Shown: positions 57,000 to 64,000 of the stretch, one piece after another
How the letters are laid out: the number at the start of each line of letters is the position of its first letter
Numbering within the stretch: the stretch's first letter is position 1
From: Enchytraeus crypticus
Lineage: Eukaryota; Annelida; Clitellata; Enchytraeida; Enchytraeidae
Length of the DNA stretch: 64,000 bases
NCBI GenBank assembly: GCA_905160935.1
Contig: CAJHZI010000294.1
Span: 747,001 to 811,000 of the forward strand
Direction of reading: 5' to 3'
The notes under the pieces: model-generated
What the model was told of the DNA's origin: nothing
The model's database searches: none
Seen by the model: the letters and a program-made list of their open reading frames with translations, nothing else
Program-made: the position numbers and the translations under genes

Positions 57000-57950
57000 G
57001 CATTTAGGGTTCACGCAGTGAGACGTAAACCATCGATATGAAAAGCGACTTCTAGAATGAACGTTCTTAATTGGAATTAGTGCTGCATCTACATGCACAA
57101 CATTTTACATGTAGATAATTTAATAAATTTTAGATCCTTTAGTAAATGCAACCTCTAGATAGCCTATGCATGTCTCTTGATACCAATAGGCTTATTTGTA
57201 GTTAGATTTACAAGGTGTATTGACTTTGCCAATTTCAAGTGTATTGATTTTTAAGAAATATTGATCCTAAAGTGATCTAAGTCAAATCGTTCTAATTTAT
57301 TGCTACAAGGTAATCTCTATTATACACTTGCGGAGCTATTTCAGAGCTATAAGCATAATATAGAAAAAAATAAGAATGTAGCAAAATGCATTTCGACTAA
57401 AATTAGAGCTCAGTCTAGTTAGTATAGGTTTGATTTTCCTGATTAGCTTATGCCCATGTAACTAAACTTAATTTTAGAGCTCCATTGGAGGAAAGTTGCA
57501 TGCATGCAAACCTCAAGGAAGTTCTTTTAATAATAAACTGCGTGACGACACGCTATCATCTCAGATATAAATAAGGTTCTACAAATTCTAAACACAATCA
57601 GTTTCTGTCAAGGTTGGTATTAGTGTTTACTAGAAAGTAGATTATTAGATTAAACATGAATTAACTGCTGCTATGAAAACAATTCTCGCTGGACGATCTT
57701 CTATTTCCTGAGTTAGTCTGCTGAAATAAAGTCGTTTATCTGACCACATTTCCGGATTCTGGATTTACTCGCTTAATAGACCTTATAATTTTTAGTTCAT
57801 TGGCGTGGCTTTGACTTCATAATGTTTGATGTTGACTTGAAAGGCAGTAGCACTAATTGTGTGAGAATTTCTTTGCCAATGAGTCTCACGGACGTCCAAA
57901 ATTGAAACACATCTACAGAACTTCTTAGATTCCATCACCTCTTGCTCGCC
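57000..57950. other. No gene seen upstream of PGRMC
   Basis: The missing membrane-anchor exon of PGRMC was looked for here and in 58300-59080, but no Met-led hydrophobic stretch with a good donor was found. 56110-56780 is also empty. Confidence 0.45.
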
Positions 57951-57954
57951 TGTC

Positions 57955-58070
57955 GCTGAATGTGCCATCGAACATATCGTAAGATATCCAACTGCGGATC
58001 AGAATGTCCAGGGTTGAAATTCAGACTTCCCGCCACTGATATGATTTCGAGATAAAAAACTGAGCTTTTA
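57955..58070 (+). repeat. tRNA-derived SINE, diverged copy
   Basis: GTAAGATATCCAACTGCGGA, TCAGAATGTCCAGGGTTGAA and CCGCCACTGATATGATTTCG follow the family order. Confidence 0.65.
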
Positions 58071-58229
58071 TAACAGGCAACAAACATTAATAGACATTAG
58101 TTGCCCCGCTAAAGTTTGTATTAATTTAGCATAAATTATTTTTAATTTGATGAGATGAGATTTTTAAATAATACCCAACTCATAGCTAAAATATTAATTA
58201 GCGCTATTTTTGGGCTAAAAACGAATAAG

Positions 58230-58295
58230 CCGTGGTTAACGTCAGTTTCATCACCTGAAAGGATATCGGCGGCTGGTGAGCCCTGGATTTGAGTC
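58230..58295 (-). repeat. SINE 3' half
   Basis: GTGGTTAACGTCAGTTTCAT, CACCTGAAAGG and GGTGAGCCCTGGATTTGAGT. Confidence 0.65.
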
Positions 58296-58804
58296 AGGAA
58301 ACTGTTGATACCCAGCACCAACAGATCAGTCAATCGTTTAACACAAGATGTTTCAGCAATCATTTGATTGATTAAGATTATTATGATTTTAAAGTCATTT
58401 TTAAGATATTAAGTCCGTATATGAATTAGTGTTCACTAGAAAATGTCTTCATTAATATTATCAATAACTTGATAAAATAATTAAATTTACTTGGTAAATT
58501 CAAATAATTGTAAGATTAAGATTTTGAAGATATTAAAGCCATGTTTAAGATTGCAAATCGCCTAGGAATTAGTATTGAGTAGACAATATAATCATTTAAT
58601 ATTAGCAATTAATCACAAAATAAATAATATAAACTATTCATTAAATATAAACAGTTTTCCAAAGCAAACTGAATTGTTATTTATAATTTGCGCGTTAATT
58701 ATATTTTATGGGAGATTTTTTAATTCTTAAATAATATTTTAAATAATTAAAACAAGAATATGAAAGCAATAAATGCAATGCATTCGGCATTTGGTCGCAT
58801 TCTC

Positions 58805-58905
58805 AAATGTAGCGGAGGGGTTCAGTATCTCGCCTGGACACTATAGATGCCAGGTTCGACTCCTATCTCCTTCATCATCAGTGATATATCATTTGAGCTT
58901 AGACA
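58805..58905 (+). repeat. tRNA-related SINE fragment
   Basis: GGTTCAGTATCTCGCCTGGA, ATGCCAGGTTCGACTCC and ATCAGTGATATATCATTTGA. It has a strong B box but is otherwise far from the consensus. Confidence 0.5.
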
Positions 58906-59096
58906 CAGACAATAATATCGAATTTAATCGATAAGCTTCTGCTTTGATAAGACCCTTATTAAACTGGGATTTAAGAGAAGATGATGATGATGAATCGCTA
59001 AGTTTCTCATGTCTTGCTATTTTCTATATATTCCATATTCTCGTAACGTTTAGACACTAAGTATAGACCGGAAGTTCCACAGTAAGAGACTCACAG

Positions 59097-59608
59097 ATGC
59101 AGAGGATGGACTCGCTGGGATCTGGATCAGGATCTAGTAGACGTGGGAGTGAGCAGGTGCTCAAGATGACCTTGCAGGAGCTGAGGCAGTTCGACGGGAC
59201 AGGCGAGTCTGGAAAGCTCTTCGTCGCTCTGAAGGGCAAGGTGTACGAGATAAATGAGGAGGGCAAGAAGTTCTATATGCCTGGTAGGTCAATAGATCAA
59301 TATAGGTAGAACTAATGAAACGAGCAGTAAATGAATGTAATAATATAACTCGTCACTGACATCGCTTTCGAGTGAGGAAACTGACGTTAACCTTAGCTTT
59401 ACCAGTTTTTTATAAATCGTTTATTAATTTCCTTCATTCGTTTATTCATTCAATCAATCGACCAATCATTCAATTAATTATTCACATTTTGAGGTAGATT
59501 TTCCAGTTGTGTTCGGGAAACTGAAGAATAAACCAACCATTAACGCAAATTTTTTAATAGGTGACTAAGCAAAAACTGAAGAGACGATGGCAATAGGAAA
59601 TCACATCA

Positions 59609-59686
<78 letters not shown>

Positions 59687-62600
59687 TCAAGCAATAGATA
59701 ACATAAGGAATGGATTAGGCATAGCCTTTGTGAAGGGATTAACTTGTTAATCTATTGATTGTTCTTTTAGAAACGAGACAGACTCTTTCGCCATTATTCA
59801 TTTGTCACCTTCATTTGCTCATCCCTCAAAAAATAATATATTATAATATATTAATACAACACATTAGACTATATTACAATATATTAGAATATATTCCCCA
59901 ATACTCGTGCTCCGCCTCTGCACTCCAGAGGGCACTAGTCTCACTCGGGGGATGATATCTCCCTCGTTTAAAACCTACTTGAAAATATTGCCCTCTTTGA
60001 AAATATGCTTCTCCAATTGATAGCATTGCACCGGCTGGAATCTAAGAAATCACCCGTTTCTGCGAGTAATGAATTTATCAGTGATGGATAAATCTGAAAT
60101 TAAACTGCGGTTCTATTGGACACTGGAAAAACTGGAAAAGTGAAACCTAGAGAAATGTCGTATTCTACCTAGCACATAATATCTGATCTGTCACGCTCAT
60201 ATATACATAAACACTTTGAACTGTCATGAAGCGAATATTTTGGCAATTTGTCTCACAGATATCATTAGTTATCGGAAAGTTAAAATTGGATCTCAATCAT
60301 AGTTAAATACCTCGTATACGTCTCAATTGTTCTATGTCTGCAAAGCAGTTCTCCGAGAAAAGGCAATTATTTTATTGCTTTAGAAAATTGGGTCATAAAA
60401 TCAATTTATTGTAGACATTTATATAGAATTCTACTTAATTGGTAATTTCAGTGATGCAGGTGTGTGACGCTAGGTGTACCAATTTACAGTGTGATTTGGT
60501 GAGGTTATAGAATATAGGCCATATTCTTAGAGGGCGAGCATGAGACTAAACGCTTGAGGGCGGGGTTTAAGGAAAAACTCTTAGATGGCAGATTTGAGAC
60601 TAGACTGAAAGAGGGCGGAGTTTGAGACCAGACTGAAAGAGGGCGGAGTTTGAGACCAGACTGAAAGAGGGCGGAGTTTGAGACCAGACTGAAGAGGGCG
60701 GAGTTTGAGACCAGACTGAAAGAGGGCGGAGTTTGAGACTAGCCTGAAAGAGGGCGAGGTTTGGAGCATTGATAAATCGTTCACCTACATGGAAAGCGTT
60801 CGCCTACAAGAATAGAGGCGCGTACAATGAAGAGCAGTTGAATACATTGGAGTGCAGAGCAGTTGAATACATTTGAGTGCAGAACAGTTGAATACATTGG
60901 AGTGCAGAACAGTTGAAGACATTGGAGTGCAGTGCTGTTGAATACATTGGAGTGGAGAGCAGTTGAATGCATTGGAGTGCAGTGTAGTTGAATACATTGG
61001 AGTTCAGTGTAGTTGAATACATTGGAGTGCGGAGTAGTTTAATACATTGGAGTGCAGAGCTGTTGAATACATTGCAGCGCATAGTAGTTGAATACATTAG
61101 AGTGCAGAGCAGTTGCATACATTGAAGTGCAGAGCAGTCGAATACATTGGAGTGCAGTGCAGTTGAATACATTGGAGTGCAGAATGGAAGAATACATTGG
61201 AGTACAGAGCAGTTGAGTACATTGGAGTACAGTGCAATTCGGTGCAGTATAGTCCAATCATTACATTGCAGTGCAGTGTATGTGTAACATATTGTGTTAA
61301 TATATTTAACGGTTAAACATGTACATGTATGTTAATATATTTTATGTTTATTTATTTAACTGTTTTACATTTATAACTTATTAGATTGAAGTATTCCTTG
61401 AAATATGCACTGTTATTCAGCCCAGCTCCAAGAATATTTTCGATTTAAGATCCGGTCTAAACAACTACTGGCTGAGTAATTAAAACGTGAACTATGCAGC
61501 ATTTTAGCATAAGACAAGGATGTATAATTTTGTATTGCATTTAATTTTTATTTTGCGATTCGGCAATCGCATACGTGTTTCTTTTTTGTGATATTGCTTA
61601 TATGCTGCATTTTTTAATTTGCACATTGCCTAACTGTACTGTAGAACACCATACTGGTGTTTTTCTTTGTTCGTATGCTTACATAATTGCAGCTTTGAAG
61701 CAACATATAAAAACATTTTTAAAAAGCTAAGGTTAACGTCAGTTTCCTCACTCGAAAGCGATGTCAGTGATGGGCGAGCCCAGGATTTGAACCCCGCGCA
61801 TACTTATACGCGGTTGAGTATCTTACCGACTTCGTCACTGGCTCCAGCTAGTGCCCGTGTATGAGCTCGTTTCACTGTGATGTACTCGTTCATTATTGAA
61901 TGTACTCTTGCAGCACCATAAGCACGTTTCACTGTACTAAACACTCTACTTTACTTATTTGTACTTCATAATATAAGCCTATGTTTGATTGTACTTGAAA
62001 ATATACAGTAGATCTCTAAGATTGTACTTTGTAAGATAGGCGTATTTGATTGTACTTTATAACATAGTCTTATTCGCTTGTACTTTATGATTGCACTAGG
62101 AGCGCCGTACGCTTGTTTCGCGGGTAGAGACGCCTCCCGCGGACTGGCTAAGATGAGTACTGAGGAGGTCAAGGACACTTTCGATGACCTCGATGACCTG
62201 ACAGACTCTGAGCAAGCGAGTCTAGAGCGCTGGGTTCAACAGTTCTCAGGTGGGTCATCGACATCAGGAGTTCAGTGCAGTACAGTTCAGTTCAATAGAG
62301 TACAGTGCAGTGCAGTATAATGCTGTGAAGTGCAGTTCAGTAAAGTTAAGTACAGTGCAGTGCAGTGCAATGCAGTTCAGTACAGTACAGTGACGTTCAG
62401 GGCAGTGCAGTATAGTGCAGTGCAGTGCAGTACAGTACAGTGCAGTGCAGTGAAGTGCAGTGCAGTGCAGTGAAGTGCAGTGCAGTGCAGTTTAGTACAG
62501 AGCAGTACAGTTCAGTACAGTACAGTTCAGTAGGCCTACAGTGTAGTGCAGTGAAATTCAGCACAATGCAGTGCAGTGTAGTGCAATAGGTGCAGTTCAG

Positions 62601-63298
62601 TGCATTGCAGTACAGTACAGTACAGTTCAGACCAGTGCAGTATAGTGCAGTGCAGTGAAGTGCAGTAGGTGCAGTTCAATGCATTGCAGTACAGCGCAGT
62701 TCAGTGCAATGCAGTGGAGTAGAATATTTACAACACTGTGTACAGTGCAGTGCAGTGTAGTACAGTAAATAAAGCTCAAAGTTGTATAGTGCAGTGTTAT
62801 ACACTATAATGGAATGCAGTACAGGGCAATGAAAAACAAAATAAACATGCGCAGTACCCTACAATTTAATGCAGTATTTCACAACGTAATACAATACAGT
62901 AAAATGCAACTAAAGTACATGCAAATAATGACCAGATATACCAGTCTCATGCAATTTGATCTATTCAGTCGTTAGATTATTGGTCAATGAATCGTTTTTA
63001 TTAATTTATAACAGATTTCTTTTCGGATTATTTCATATAAAATAAAAGAATATATAATCAATGAATAGTTTTTCTCTCGAACATTTTATTATTTTAATGC
63101 AATGTAAATCGGTGCTGGGCAATCAATGCCATTCAATGCCGCCTTGAAGTACACTGTATATAGTAGGTTCACACTAAGAATATACATATATTATCCGATC
63201 ACACATTTGAAATTCGTTCACGTGCAAAAGAAAGGTTAAGAAATATTTTTATATTTGTTGCAGGGAAATACAAAGTTGTGGCAGAGCTGATGCAGTAA
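59097..63298 (+). CDS. PGRMC: Membrane-associated progesterone receptor component (PGRMC/MAPR) heme domain protein, 3 exons, 5' end incomplete
   Basis: Exons 59097-59283 (donor G|GTAGGT), 62100-62249 (donor G|GTGGGT) and 63264-63298 (acceptor TTGTTGCAG, stop TAA) join in frame to 123 codons plus stop. The product reads as one cytochrome-b5-like MAPR domain: MTLQELRQFDGTGESGKLF, then GKVYEI, KKFYMPGGAPYACFAGRDAS, FDDLDDLTDSEQ and a final KYKVVAELMQ helix. Both tyrosines that matter for heme in PGRMC1 (in the KFY and PY positions) are kept. Family members sit in the ER membrane, bind heme and assist cytochrome P450 enzymes. Full-length members begin with a lumenal tail and one membrane helix. 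That exon is not seen here, and the Met at 59097 lies directly after a CACAG that could be an acceptor (an alternative acceptor ends at 59082), so this is probably exon 2. The C-terminus stops right after the domain, without the acidic GEEP-type tail of PGRMC1. Confidence 0.87.
59350..59415 (+). repeat. SINE 3' half just after a PGRMC exon
   Basis: CGTCACTGACATCGCTTTCG, AGTGAGGAAACTGACGTTAA and CCTTAGCTTTACCAG. It begins about 65 bp after the exon donor at 59283. Confidence 0.82.
59613..59683. repeat. (AT)35 microsatellite
   Basis: Uninterrupted AT dinucleotides between two repeat-family fragments. Confidence 0.95.
60540..60765. repeat. 28-bp GGGCGG minisatellite (about 7 copies)
   Basis: The unit is GAGGGCGGAGTTTGAGACCA plus GACTGAAA, and one unit lacks an A. 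It sits in the first mapped intron of the PGRMC gene. Confidence 0.93.
60826..61262. repeat. 25-bp minisatellite (about 17 copies)
   Basis: The unit is GTTGAATACATTGGAGTGCA plus GAGCA. It lies in the same PGRMC intron as the 28-bp array. Confidence 0.93.
61720..61847 (-). repeat. tRNA-derived SINE, full copy in the PGRMC intron
   Basis: Reverse complement of the family from AGCTAAGGTTAACGTCAGTT to CTTCGTCACTGGCTCC, with B box GGATTTGAACCCC. Confidence 0.88.
62262..62830. repeat. Degenerate CAGTG/CAGTA pentamer array
   Basis: Steps of 5 bp such as GTGCAGTGCAGTACAGTTCA over more than 500 bp. It begins within about 15 bp of the PGRMC exon donor at 62249/62250. Confidence 0.92.
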
Positions 63299-63482
63299 AG
63301 GACTAATCTATATACAAGAACAAGACGTTAATTAGCAATAGACATTTCACAGAGTATTTGTATTAACAAATACGCTAAAATCGTTGTATTAACATGTCTC
63401 AGAAAATCTCAAAGCAATTAAGAGGTAGGGAAATATTTAAATCTCGAAGTAATTAAGAAACATATAAAAGGCAGATTTATGA

Positions 63483-63606
63483 AAAAGCTAATGCTAACGT
63501 CAGTTTTCTCACTCGAAAGTGATGTCAGTTACGGGCTAGCCTAGGATTTGAACCCCGCACATACTGATCCGCGGTCGAGCATCTTACCGACATCGCCACT
63601 GGTTAC
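63483..63606 (-). repeat. tRNA-derived SINE, full copy 3' of PGRMC
   Basis: AAGCTAATGCTAACGTCAGT through GGATTTGAACCCCGCAC, GATCCGCGGTCGAGCATC and ACATCGCCACTGG. It lies about 185 bp after the PGRMC stop codon, so it may be part of the 3' UTR. Confidence 0.88.
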
Positions 63607-64000
63607 CAGCCAAATACATTGTATTTGCCATAAACTGCGATATCATAAACGTCATGAAGTTTAAAACGACAGGTCCAGTAATGAATGGAACTCTCGCGGG
63701 TTCGATTCCCTACCGAGATGATCTTGGAATAAAATTTCGGACATTCACTGGATTGGCTACAAGGTAAATGGACTAAATTGCCTATCTATTTAAACATGTG
63801 ATATTAAAAGTGATAGAATCAACATAGCTGATCATTTCACTACAATGCGTGTTATTGTGTTATTTTTATTTATGAATGATCTACCTGAGTCAAACTTGTC
63901 AGGTGTCGTGGGTTCGTATCCCGTAAGATCCAAATGATGAAGAAATAGACGTAGAAGGTATTTTTACTGATGTGTTTATTTTGTCAGGGAAAAACTATTA

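Noticed and set aside
60781-61257. Cys/Gln/Leu repeat frames on the - strand
   Set aside because: They are translations of the 25-bp minisatellite in a PGRMC intron.

Overview
This is AT-rich nuclear DNA from an intron-bearing animal, most likely an invertebrate. The signs are split genes with GT..AG introns, non-LTR retrotransposon remnants, a tRNA-derived SINE family, many microsatellites and at least a dozen unrelated minisatellites. Nothing looks bacterial, and no operon or CRISPR array is present. The phylum cannot be fixed from the sequence alone.

Three protein genes can be assembled exon by exon. (1) On the + strand, 9603-19393, nine exons chain in frame into a 431-residue homologue of MBIP, the MAP3K12-binding inhibitory protein and subunit of the ATAC histone acetyltransferase complex. 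(2) On the - strand, 36505-33236, two exons encode a 773-residue type II membrane glycosyltransferase of family GT92 (DUF23). (3) On the + strand, 59097-63298, three exons encode the cytochrome-b5-like heme domain of a membrane-associated progesterone receptor component (PGRMC/MAPR) protein; its membrane-anchor exon was not found. A tRNA-Ser(GCU) gene lies at 55818-55899.

The rest is mostly repeats. 1-6000 holds short repeats and a 32-bp minisatellite. 6040-9270 is a nest of retrotransposon fragments and a MITE pair. 9.6-20.3 kb is MBIP, whose introns and 3' end carry four minisatellites. 22.1-23.9 kb is a 5'-truncated LINE with a visible 12-bp target-site duplication. 40.0-42.1 kb is a decayed reverse transcriptase of another type. 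42.1-63 kb carries further minisatellites, microsatellites and SINE copies around the tRNA and PGRMC genes. Recurrent families are: a tRNA-derived SINE (about 15 copies); a (TTA)n-tailed family sharing its 3' end with that SINE; a roughly 300-bp family with a (GAT)n tail; and a (GA)n-tailed family.

The most unusual observations concern how minisatellites relate to the genes. One array grew out of the last codons of MBIP and has a 326-bp higher-order period. Two others run right up to MBIP splice acceptors, replacing the usual polypyrimidine tract. One of these is an array of CACGTG E-boxes. The three genes share no obvious pathway and look like unrelated neighbours.
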